From positions 496,001 to 560,000 of the forward strand of contig NZ_CP053073.1 in the NCBI RefSeq assembly GCF_013003985.1: a stretch of DNA of 64,000 nucleotides, written 5' to 3'. The position numbers and the translations under genes were made by a program. The notes under the pieces were generated by a model, which was given only the letters and a program-made list of their open reading frames with translations, searched no databases and was not told where the DNA came from. Shown here piece by piece: positions 8,494 to 15,118 of this stretch. The stretch comes from Usitatibacter palustris (lineage in GTDB: Bacteria > Pseudomonadota > Gammaproteobacteria > Burkholderiales > Usitatibacteraceae). Numbering within the stretch: position 1 is the first letter of the stretch; each line of letters begins with the position of its first letter.

Positions 8494-9540
8494 CTAGCGG
8501 ACGGGGCGTTCGAACAGGTGGTGGCTGACCCACCACTCGCGACCCTCGCGATAGCCGAACATTTCGGCGCAAGCCATGAAGAAGATGCGCCAGCGCTGCA
8601 GCCACTGTTGCGCGGCGTCCTCGCCGTAGGTCGCCGCCAGCACGGCAAGCGCCTGCTCGCGCCGTGCGTCGAGGTTTGCGAGCCACGCATTCGCGGTCCT
8701 GCGGTAGTGAGTGCCATCCCATCGCCACCGGCGAATGCAGCGCAGGTCTTCCTGGAAGTGCAGCGCCAGTTCGTCGCTGGGCATCATCCCGCCGGAGAAG
8801 AAATGGCGGCTCATCCAGTCCGAGGGCCCCGCGTCGATGAAGGCGTAGGGAACCGAGCGATGGCAGAACACATGCATGAAGAAGCGGCCACCCGGCCGCA
8901 GCCAATCGTGGACGCGCGCGAAGAGCTCGCGCCAGTTGCGCATGTGCTCGAACATTTCCACCGACACGATTCGGTCGTAACTGCGGCTCGCGGCAAAGGT
9001 GTTCATGTCCGCGGTGAGCACCTCGACGTTGGCGAATCCGCGACGACGCGCCTCGCCGAGGATGTAGTCGCGCTGGGGACCCGAGTTGGACACGGCCGTC
9101 ACGCGACTGCGCGGATAGTGCCGCGCCATCCAGAGCGTGAGCGAACCCCAGCCGCAGCCGAGCTCGAGGATGTCCTGCCCATCGGCGAGGCCCGCGCGCT
9201 CGCAGGTGGCGGCGAGCGCGGCCGCTTCGGCGTCGTGCAGCGAGTCGATTCCCGCGGGCCACCACGCACTGCTGTACTTGCGATGCGGTCCGAGCACCAG
9301 CGCGAAGAACGCGGGGGGAACCTCGTAGTGCTGCTGGTTGGCCAGGTGCGGGACCGGTGCGACTGCGGCGCGCGACATCTGGCGGACGAATTTCTCGATC
9401 GCTTCCGAGGCGAGTTCGATCTCGTCGGCCCGGAGCTCCTTCAGGCGCGCCTCGCACAGCCTGCGGATGCCGCTGCGGATCACGGTGTCGGGCACGAATC
9501 CCTGCTCGACCCAATCGAGCACGCGCGAGGAGGCGTTCAT
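8494..9540 (-). CDS. CFA-like SAM-dependent methyltransferase (second CFA paralogue of the operon)
   Basis: A 348-residue class I methyltransferase of the cyclopropane synthase superfamily. NQQHYEVPPAFF replaces the usual HYDxGNDF motif, and the SAM loop is ILELGCGWGSLTLWMA (about residue 125), followed by VEMFEHMRN. It lacks the FIKRxIFPG segment of true CFA synthases, carrying FMHVFCHRSVPYAF and FFSGGMMP instead. That suggests a different acyl product, for example methylation without ring closure as in furan fatty acid synthesis; this is inference. ATG 9540 overlaps the regulator stop by four bases, so it is directly coupled to the B12-dependent regulator. Confidence 0.85.
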   Translation of the reverse strand: MNASSRVLDWVEQGFVPDTVIRSGIRRLCEARLKELRADEIELASEAIEKFVRQMSRAAVAPVPHLANQQHYEVPPAFFALVLGPHRKYSSAWWPAGIDSLHDAEAAALAATCERAGLADGQDILELGCGWGSLTLWMARHYPRSRVTAVSNSGPQRDYILGEARRRGFANVEVLTADMNTFAASRSYDRIVSVEMFEHMRNWRELFARVHDWLRPGGRFFMHVFCHRSVPYAFIDAGPSDWMSRHFFSGGMMPSDELALHFQEDLRCIRRWRWDGTHYRRTANAWLANLDARREQALAVLAATYGEDAAQQWLQRWRIFFMACAEMFGYREGREWWVSHHLFERPVR

Positions 9541-10451
9541 GTCCGGCCCAGCCTCGCGACGATCGCGCGCACGCCCGCGTCGATCGCCGTGCCCAGGGGC
9601 GTCGCGCCGGCTGCCGAGATGACCGCGGCCTGGCGCTCCGCGGTCTTGCCTCCGTAGAACACCGGAATGCCGGCGCCGTCGACCAGGTCGCGCAATCCCG
9701 GATTGAGCACCTCGGGCGACGGATCGATCGAGGAGGCCAGCACGATCGCCTTGCAGCGCGCGCGGCGCGCGGCCATCGCGATTTCGGCGAGCGGCATGTT
9801 GGCGCCGAGCGAGATCACGCGCAGCCCGGCTTCGTGTGCGGCCAGCGTGAATAGCAGCAAGCCGAGTTCGTGGTGTTCGCCGGGGACGCACGCCGCGAGG
9901 ATCCTCGGCCCCGTGGCGAGGTGGCGCCGGTGATGCAGGCGTGCGCCGAGCTTGTTGCGCATGTATCCGGAAAAGAAGTGCTCCTCCGCCACCGCACCGG
10001 GCATCTGCTCCCAGCGCGAACCCAGGTGCTCGAGCAGGGGCATCAACAGATTGCGGCTGACCTGGTCGATCGAATGCAGGGCGAGCGCCTCATCGTAGAC
10101 GGCGTCGAGCCCGGCCTCGTCGAAGTGCCCGATCGCCGTGGCCATTCGCTCCAGGTGGACTCGCCAGGCGCCGGTTCCCTTCGGCGCCCCGCGAACCGGA
10201 CGCGTCGCCGCCAGTGCTTCGCGCACGCGCCCGATGGGGACGCCTTGCTCCATGAGTGCGAGGACGCGCTGGATCTCGTCGACGTCGTGGCGGGTATAGA
10301 GGCGATGGCCCTTGGGCGTGCGCAGCGGTTGGATCAGGCCGTAGCGGCGCTCCCAGGCCCTCAGGGTGATCGGGTTCACCCCCGTGAGGGAGGAGATGAC
10401 GCGGATCGGCAGGTGTTCGGCGGCGGTGGCCATGCGGTCGGGGGTTGCCAT
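9537..10451 (-). CDS. MerR-family regulator with B12-binding photosensor domain (CarH/LitR type)
   Basis: A 304-residue regulator. The N-terminal MerR winged helix (IRVISSLTGVNPITLRAWER, then GHRLYTRHD) is followed by the helical cap and a Rossmann B12-binding domain. Both adenosylcobalamin motifs are present: W-x9-EH (Trp147, Glu157-His158) and E-x-H-x2-G (Glu192, His194, Gly197). CarH/LitR proteins repress in the dark as AdoCbl-bound tetramers and release DNA on illumination. The residue after the Trp is Glu, where Thermus CarH has the light-state ligand His. Starts at TTG 10463, ATG 10451 and ATG 10433 are possible; the first lies inside the putative operator, so 10451 is chosen. Confidence 0.88.
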   Translation of the reverse strand: MATPDRMATAAEHLPIRVISSLTGVNPITLRAWERRYGLIQPLRTPKGHRLYTRHDVDEIQRVLALMEQGVPIGRVREALAATRPVRGAPKGTGAWRVHLERMATAIGHFDEAGLDAVYDEALALHSIDQVSRNLLMPLLEHLGSRWEQMPGAVAEEHFFSGYMRNKLGARLHHRRHLATGPRILAACVPGEHHELGLLLFTLAAHEAGLRVISLGANMPLAEIAMAARRARCKAIVLASSIDPSPEVLNPGLRDLVDGAGIPVFYGGKTAERQAAVISAAGATPLGTAIDAGVRAIVARLGRT

Positions 10452-10456
10452 AAATC

Positions 10457-10484
10457 TATGCAATAGTTATACAGCAGTTGGAAA
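10457..10484. promoter_or_regulatory. CarH-like operator: 11-bp-phased direct repeats
   Basis: On the plus strand TATGCA (10457-10462) and TATACA (10468-10473) are spaced exactly 11 bases start to start, with a weaker third copy TGGAAA at 10479-10484. Known CarH operators are 11-bp direct repeats with a TnnACA-type core; TATACA fits it exactly and the others partly. The array sits immediately upstream of the regulator start on the minus strand, as expected for autorepression of the whole operon. A weak sigma-70-like pair (TTGTAT, 17 bases, CAATAT, minus strand) lies just upstream around 10495-10523. Confidence 0.4.
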
Positions 10485-10595
10485 GTAAGAGGATATTGTG
10501 GGGTATGAGGTACTGATACAAGAGTAGTTCACCCCGGCGGGCAGGAAGCGCCGGTCGCGCCCGGGCCGCGAGGGTCGGGACGGCTCGGGGGGCTG

Positions 10596-12416
10596 CTAGG
10601 AGAGGAATCGCGCCGGCGAGATTGCGCCGGCGAGGTCGCGAGGCAGGGGCGAGGGTTCGGATTCGATCCGGGAAACGAGGAGTTCGGCGCCGAGCGGAGC
10701 CCACAGCAGCCCGCGCGAGCCCAGGCCCGTCGCGACGTAGAGGCCGGGCGCGACGCACGCGCCGAAGATCGGCAGGCGATCGGGCACCGTCGTACGAAAT
10801 CCGGTCCAGCCCTCGAGGCCCGACGGCTCGACGCCCTGCGTGAATCCGGGAAGCATCGACTCGGCGCGCGCGAGATTCTGCCCGTGATCGGCGGCGCGAA
10901 CGGTTTCATCGAAGTCGTCATGCTGGAATGTCGCGCCGACGACGTGGCCACCGTCGGGCAAGGGCGCGATGTAGCCGTTGCCCGAGACGATGCGTTCGAG
11001 CGAGCGCGAGGGACTCGGCGGCAAATACGTCACCTGGCCGCGCACGCGATTGAGCGCGAGCCGCGCCTCGGGCGCGAGCCGCTGCGCATCGTGGGCATTG
11101 GCGAGGATCAGCACGGGCGCCTCGGCGATCGATGAACCGCTCGCGCCCAGCGCGCGCCACGCATTGCCTTCGCGCACGATGCGCTCGACCCGATCGCCGC
11201 GGAACACATGCACGCGCGAACCGGCGCGGGCGAGACTTGCGGTAGCGAGGCTGCGAAGCGAAACCCACGCGGACGAGGGAAAGTACCAGCCGCCGCGTGC
11301 GACGTCGCGGCCCGCGATTTCCGCAGCCGCCTCGCGATCGACGTAGGCGAGGAACTCCGCGGCGTGCTCCTGCGAGTGAACGATGGCGGACTGGCGCGCC
11401 GCTTCATCATCGTCCCCGGCCAACTGCAGCGCGCCGCATGCCTGCCACTGCAAGTGATGACCATCGAGTTGCATGCCGCCGTAGTGCTGGAGCGCGTAGA
11501 GAAAGGCACTGCGCGAAACTTTCGCGTTGGTCGCGTCGCGCAGATTCGCGACGGGGCGCACGGCGCCGACCGCGAGCGGATGCGGTTGCTCCCGAGCATC
11601 GACGAGCGCAACTTCCCACCCTCGCGAAGCGAGGCGCTCCGCACATGCGATGCCGGCGACTCCCGCCCCCAGCACCAGCGCGCGGCGATCGGGCGTCGGC
11701 GCGGACACCGCCGGCTCGCGCCACTGTCCCACCATCATTGCGCGCTTGTGGCCGAAACCTTCGCGCTTCTCGCACGTGAAGCCCGCGCCAGTGAGCGCGG
11801 CGCGCACGCCACCGGCGACCGTCCACGTCGCGAGCGTCGCGCCCGGTGCGGCAAGCCGCGCGAGTTCGCGCACCACTTCCGGCGACCACACGCCCGGATT
11901 CTTCGCGGGCGAGAAGCCGTCGAGGAAGAAGGCATCGACCTTTGCCTCGAGTTGCGCGAGCGCTTCAGTGGCGTCGCCCAGCAGCAGCGTGAGGATCACC
12001 TGGCCCGCATCGAAGTGGATGCGATGGAAGCCCGCGACCGGCGGCGGCCAGTTCATCACCAGCGCGCCCGCGAGCGGTGCGACCTCCTCGAAGGGTGCCA
12101 GCGCGCGCTTCAGGTCGTCGCGCGTGAAGGGATGCTTCTCGACGGAAATGAAATGCAGCCGGCGCGGACGATTCGGGTCGGCGCGCAGCGCGTCCCACGC
12201 GGCGAGGAAATTGATGCCGAGGCCGAAGCCGGTCTCGAGAATCGTGAACGAATCGCGCCCGCGCCACCGCTCGGCCACGCGATTGCCGGCGAGGAAGACC
12301 GCGCGCGCCTGGGCGAGGCCCCCATCGACGGAGTGATACAGGTCGTTGAAGTCCGGCGACAGCGGGATGCCGTCATTCGCGAACGCAAGCCGGGCGGTGG
12401 GGAGGGTGACTCGCAC
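10596..12416 (-). CDS. mnmC: Bifunctional tRNA wobble-uridine modification enzyme MnmC
   Basis: A 606-residue fusion of two activities that finish mnm5s2U34 in tRNA. The N-terminal MnmD-like methyltransferase (about 1-235) has the GFGLGINFL SAM loop and DGFSPAKNPGVW. The C-terminal FAD oxidase (about 245-606) has VLGAGVAGIACAERLASRGW and removes the carboxymethyl group. Its length fits intact MnmC. The start is GTG 12416 (VRVTLPTARLAF). The gap to the next minus-strand gene upstream, ybbN, is nine bases, so they probably share a transcript. No defect is visible. Confidence 0.93.
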   Translation of the reverse strand: MRVTLPTARLAFANDGIPLSPDFNDLYHSVDGGLAQARAVFLAGNRVAERWRGRDSFTILETGFGLGINFLAAWDALRADPNRPRRLHFISVEKHPFTRDDLKRALAPFEEVAPLAGALVMNWPPPVAGFHRIHFDAGQVILTLLLGDATEALAQLEAKVDAFFLDGFSPAKNPGVWSPEVVRELARLAAPGATLATWTVAGGVRAALTGAGFTCEKREGFGHKRAMMVGQWREPAVSAPTPDRRALVLGAGVAGIACAERLASRGWEVALVDAREQPHPLAVGAVRPVANLRDATNAKVSRSAFLYALQHYGGMQLDGHHLQWQACGALQLAGDDDEAARQSAIVHSQEHAAEFLAYVDREAAAEIAGRDVARGGWYFPSSAWVSLRSLATASLARAGSRVHVFRGDRVERIVREGNAWRALGASGSSIAEAPVLILANAHDAQRLAPEARLALNRVRGQVTYLPPSPSRSLERIVSGNGYIAPLPDGGHVVGATFQHDDFDETVRAADHGQNLARAESMLPGFTQGVEPSGLEGWTGFRTTVPDRLPIFGACVAPGLYVATGLGSRGLLWAPLGAELLVSRIESEPSPLPRDLAGAISPARFLS

Positions 12417-12425
12417 CCCCCGATT

Positions 12426-13271
12426 CTAGTTGAGCGTGCTCGCGAGCTTGCGGCGGTAGTCGGACACGAGGTCCGGGTCGGTCGCCGCGAGGTCGAACAC
12501 GGCGAGCATCTTCTTCCGGCCGACGTCGTCGCCGAACTTGCGGTCGCGCTTCACGATCTCGAGGAGCTGCTCGAGGGCGAGCCCGTACTGGCGCTTGGCG
12601 ACGTAGAGCTCGGCGAGATCCAGCCGCGATTGCAGGTCGTCTCCATTGAGGTTCACTCGCTTGGCGAGCTCCTCGGCCGAGGGCAGGGTTTGCGCGTGCT
12701 CGGCGGCTTCCAGCCGCGCGCGAATGGCCGCGTACGTCGATTCCTGCTCGGCCTTGCCGGAGAGCGAATCGAACTGCGTTCGCGCAGACGGCACGTCACC
12801 GTGCTCGAGCGTGACCGCCACCATGTCCAGGCGCGCGCCTTCGTTCGAAGGATCGAGTGCCAGCGCGCTCTTCAGGTGGCTCTCGGCGATCGCGACCTGG
12901 CCCTTCACGAGGGCCTCGCGCGCCTTGCGGTGCTCGACCTCGCTCGGATCGGGAATGAGCTTCTCGAGGAACGAGCGCAACACGCCCTCGGGCTGTGCGC
13001 CGACGAACTGCGAGACGGCACGCCCGCCGGAAAAAGCAATGACGTACGGAATGGAGCGCACGTTGAACTGTGCGGAGAGTTCGGGGTTCTCGTCGGAGTT
13101 GACCTTCACGAGTTTCCAGCGCCCGGCGTACTCGCGCTCCAGTTTTTCAAGGACCGGACCGAGCACGCGGCAAGGCCCGCACCACGGAGCCCAGAAATCC
13201 ACGAGCACGGGCGCCTCGTGGGAAGCCTCGATCACGTCGCGTTCGAAGGAGGAGAGGGTGGCATCGATCAT
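12426..13271 (-). CDS. ybbN: Thioredoxin-domain TPR co-chaperone YbbN (CnoX-like)
   Basis: A 281-residue protein with an N-terminal thioredoxin fold containing the full WCGPC active site (about residues 28-32) and the cis-Pro loop RSIPYV, followed by two to three TPR-like repeats (about 120-280). This is the YbbN/CnoX architecture; E. coli CnoX lacks the double Cys, whereas this one keeps it. It probably protects clients oxidatively and hands them to DnaK or GroEL. ATG 13271 is chosen because the thioredoxin fold begins there. It is divergent from the thioesterase across 45 bases. Confidence 0.9.
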   Translation of the reverse strand: MIDATLSSFERDVIEASHEAPVLVDFWAPWCGPCRVLGPVLEKLEREYAGRWKLVKVNSDENPELSAQFNVRSIPYVIAFSGGRAVSQFVGAQPEGVLRSFLEKLIPDPSEVEHRKAREALVKGQVAIAESHLKSALALDPSNEGARLDMVAVTLEHGDVPSARTQFDSLSGKAEQESTYAAIRARLEAAEHAQTLPSAEELAKRVNLNGDDLQSRLDLAELYVAKRQYGLALEQLLEIVKRDRKFGDDVGRKKMLAVFDLAATDPDLVSDYRRKLASTLN

Positions 13272-13316
13272 GCAACAATAGATGCCGACACCTCCCGGAA
13301 AGTTCAAGCCCCGCCG

Positions 13317-13721
13317 ATGCCCCTCGTCCTCAATCTCCCCGTTGGCCTCACCGGCACCGTCGAGCTCGTCGTCGGCGACCAGCACACGGCGCCGCGCATC
13401 GGCAGCGGCCGCATCCGCGTGCTCGCCACGCCGGTGATGATCAACCTCATCGAGGCCGCGGCGCTCGCGGCGGTGGAGCAGTCACTCCCGGAAGATCACC
13501 AGAGCCTGGGCACGCGCCTGGACGTCACGCACATCGCCGCCACGCCGGTGGGCATGCGCGTGAAGGCCACCGCCGTGGTGACCAAGGTCGAGGGCCGCAC
13601 CATTCACTTCGACGTGAGGGCCGAGGACGAGCGCGAGCTCATCGGGCAGGGCACGCACCAGCGCGTGGTCGTCAACGTCAACCGCTTCGACCAGCGCGTT
13701 CAGGACAAGCTGAAGAAATAA
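13317..13721 (+). CDS. Hotdog-fold thioesterase (FlK-like)
   Basis: A 134-residue single-domain hotdog protein. It has the pattern of the thioesterase family that includes fluoroacetyl-CoA thioesterase FlK: TPVMINLIEAAALAAVEQ on the long helix, then LDVTHIAATPVGM and HFDVRAEDERELIGQGTH in the sheet. It should hydrolyse a small acyl-CoA; the substrate is unknown. ATG 13317 lies 45 bases from the divergent ybbN start. Its TAA stop is immediately followed by the palindrome at 13722-13748. Confidence 0.82.
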   Translation: MPLVLNLPVGLTGTVELVVGDQHTAPRIGSGRIRVLATPVMINLIEAAALAAVEQSLPEDHQSLGTRLDVTHIAATPVGMRVKATAVVTKVEGRTIHFDVRAEDERELIGQGTHQRVVVNVNRFDQRVQDKLKK

Positions 13722-13748
13722 AAATAAAGGGGACAGTCCCCTTTATTT
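13722..13748. terminator. Palindrome of the GGGGAC-N-GTCCCC family between convergent genes
   Basis: Perfect 13-base arms (13722-13734 and 13736-13748, AAATAAAGGGGAC and its complement) around one central A. It lies exactly between the stop of the thioesterase gene and the stop of the convergent secreted-protein gene, with A-rich and T-rich flanks on both sides, so it can act as a bidirectional rho-independent terminator. Members of the same family recur at 14217-14262 and 25514-25536, and a sequence variant at 45036-45062. Confidence 0.7.
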
Positions 13749-14200
13749 CAGGTTCCGTCGGAGCATGCGTTGCTCTTGCTCGTCTTGCCGTCGGCGGTGA
13801 ACGCGACGGCCGTGTACGGTTTCCCGTTCTTGCCGCCGGAAACCTCGATCCAGCCGCCCGCTTCGTGGCGCACGACCTTCGGTCCGCCGCCCGAGCCGTT
13901 GGCCGGCACGCCGCAGCCCGAGATCTTCTGCGTGCCCATGAGGCCCTTCTCACCCTTGATGTGCGTGAACATCCCGAGCGGCGCCGTCTGGCCGCCGATC
14001 ATGTTGCAGTCGCGGTTCTTGTAGTTGCAGCAGGCCTTGCCGCCCGGATCGACGGTCTTGCTGAATCCCTTGAAGGGAATGCCCGAGGCGCTGTCCTGGC
14101 TGAACTTCACGGACTTGTCGCTGTAGTTGTAGACGCAGAAGGCGGAAGCCTGCGAGCTCAGTGCGAGCGCAAACGCGGCAAAGGCGAAACGGATGACCAT
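13748..14200 (-). CDS. Small secreted Cys-rich protein (paralogue of 24142-24606)
   Basis: A 150-residue protein with a signal peptide (MVIRFAFAAFALALSSQASA) ending just before FCVYNYSDKSVKF. It has an ACCNYKNRDCN cluster and further Cys at GCGVPANG and near the C-terminus, suggesting disulfides and a periplasmic or extracellular location. It aligns over its length with the protein at 24142-24606 (FCVYN, CCxxKNxDCN, CGxPA). I do not recognise a named family. The TGA stop lies at the edge of the palindrome 13722-13748. Function unknown. Confidence 0.75.
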   Translation of the reverse strand: MVIRFAFAAFALALSSQASAFCVYNYSDKSVKFSQDSASGIPFKGFSKTVDPGGKACCNYKNRDCNMIGGQTAPLGMFTHIKGEKGLMGTQKISGCGVPANGSGGGPKVVRHEAGGWIEVSGGKNGKPYTAVAFTADGKTSKSNACSDGT

Positions 14201-14216
14201 TGGAATCTCCCTGTAG

Positions 14217-14262
14217 AAAAGGGGACTGTCCCCTTTTTTGAAATGGGGACTGTCCCCTTTTT
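14217..14262. repeat. Two tandem GGGGACTGTCCCC palindromes
   Basis: Two copies of the same palindrome family in tandem: AAAAGGGGAC-T-GTCCCCTTTT at 14217-14237 and GGGGAC-T-GTCCCC with a T tract at 14245-14262. They lie just upstream of the secreted-protein gene (start 14200) and downstream of the DsbA-family gene (stop 14338), both on the minus strand. They may terminate the dsbA transcript. The centre is T here and A at 13735 and 25525. Confidence 0.65.
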
Positions 14263-14337
14263 CGACAGGATGCCGCGCCGCGAGCGCGCTGTCATCGCGA
14301 CGATGGTCGCGGGACTTTCGCCTCGACGGGCCGCCCT

Positions 14338-15030
14338 CTACTTCGCGGGAATCCGCGCGACCTCGGCCTGCACCAGGCTTTTCAATGCGTCCGGATGCGT
14401 TTGCGCGAGCGCCTTGCCGTTGACGAAGAAGGTGGGCGTCCCCTGGACGCCGACGACCTTGACGTCAGCGACCTCCAGTTCGAGCAGCTTGTCCGCAGCC
14501 CGAGTGGCGGCGTGCTCGCGTGCCCGCTTCACATCGAGGCCCGTCTTGCCGACGAACTCCCACGCGCGCGCTGCGGACGGGGCGCTGTGACTCGCCCACA
14601 CGTTCTGCGACTCGAACAGCGCCTCCAGTACGGGCTCGAACTTGCCTTGCGCGCGTGCCGCCTCGAGGATGCGCACGCCCTCGACCGACGCGTCGCCGTG
14701 AAACGGCACGTAGCGCATGACGACCCGCACGTTTCCGGGATGGGCCGCGAGAATCTGCTTCACGTAGGGATGGAACGCGCGGCACGCTTCGCACGCCGGA
14801 TCGAAGAACTCGACGATCGTGACGGGCGCGCCGGCCGGACCAATGATGGGCGAGTGGAATCTCACCAGGAGGTTGGCATCCGGTCCGCCTTTCTCCGCGG
14901 CTTTCGCGACGGATTTCTCCACCTTCGCGGCTGACTGCTGCTGGTCGTAGCGGGTGTAGAAATACGCGCCGGCGGCGAAAGCGGCCAGGGCGACGACCGT
15001 GGTGACGACGACGATGGCGTTGCGGCTCAT
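14338..15030 (-). CDS. Membrane-anchored DsbA-family thioredoxin-fold protein
   Basis: A 230-residue protein. One N-terminal membrane segment (IVVVTTVVALAAFAAGAYFY, residues 6-25) is followed by a periplasmic DsbA/DsbG-like domain with the redox motif CEAC in FFDPACEACRAFHPYV and the cis-Pro loop GVQGTPTFFVNG near the C-terminus. It should exchange disulfides in the periplasm. The start ATG overlaps the stop of a 27-residue hydrophobic ORF upstream (ATGA), which may be a partner. No DsbB is seen in the window. Confidence 0.87.
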   Translation of the reverse strand: MSRNAIVVVTTVVALAAFAAGAYFYTRYDQQQSAAKVEKSVAKAAEKGGPDANLLVRFHSPIIGPAGAPVTIVEFFDPACEACRAFHPYVKQILAAHPGNVRVVMRYVPFHGDASVEGVRILEAARAQGKFEPVLEALFESQNVWASHSAPSAARAWEFVGKTGLDVKRAREHAATRAADKLLELEVADVKVVGVQGTPTFFVNGKALAQTHPDALKSLVQAEVARIPAK

Positions 15031-15110
15031 GCGCGATTCCTTGGACGGGAGAGGAAAACGAGGATGGCGATGGCAACGAACGCCACCAGCGGGAAAGGGT
15101 GCGTTGCCAT
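15027..15110 (-). CDS. Possible 27-residue single-pass membrane peptide coupled to the DsbA-like gene
   Basis: A short frame (starting MATHPFPLVAFVAIAILVFL, ending SRPRNRA) encodes one hydrophobic helix followed by a positively charged tail. It starts at ATG 15110, eight bases after the S41-like gene ends, and overlaps the DsbA-like start by four bases (ATGA). Placement and composition support a real small protein or a translational coupling leader. No homologue is recognised and chance cannot be excluded. Confidence 0.35.
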   Translation of the reverse strand: MATHPFPLVAFVAIAILVFLSRPRNRA

Positions 15111-15118
15111 GCCGAACC

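Noticed and set aside
8494..9540. Mycolic-acid-type or coclaurine N-methyltransferase assignment
   Set aside because: The pattern fits the CFA superfamily broadly, but context in a lipid operon favours acyl-lipid methylation; the exact subfamily is left open.
9541..9891. Upstream extension of the CFA-like methyltransferase
   Set aside because: The frame stays open into the regulator gene, but the family start and the ATGA overlap put the start at 9540.
11208..13316. Upstream part of a plus-strand frame continuous with the thioesterase
   Set aside because: It is antisense to mnmC and ybbN. Only the last 134 codons, from ATG 13317, carry the hotdog motifs.
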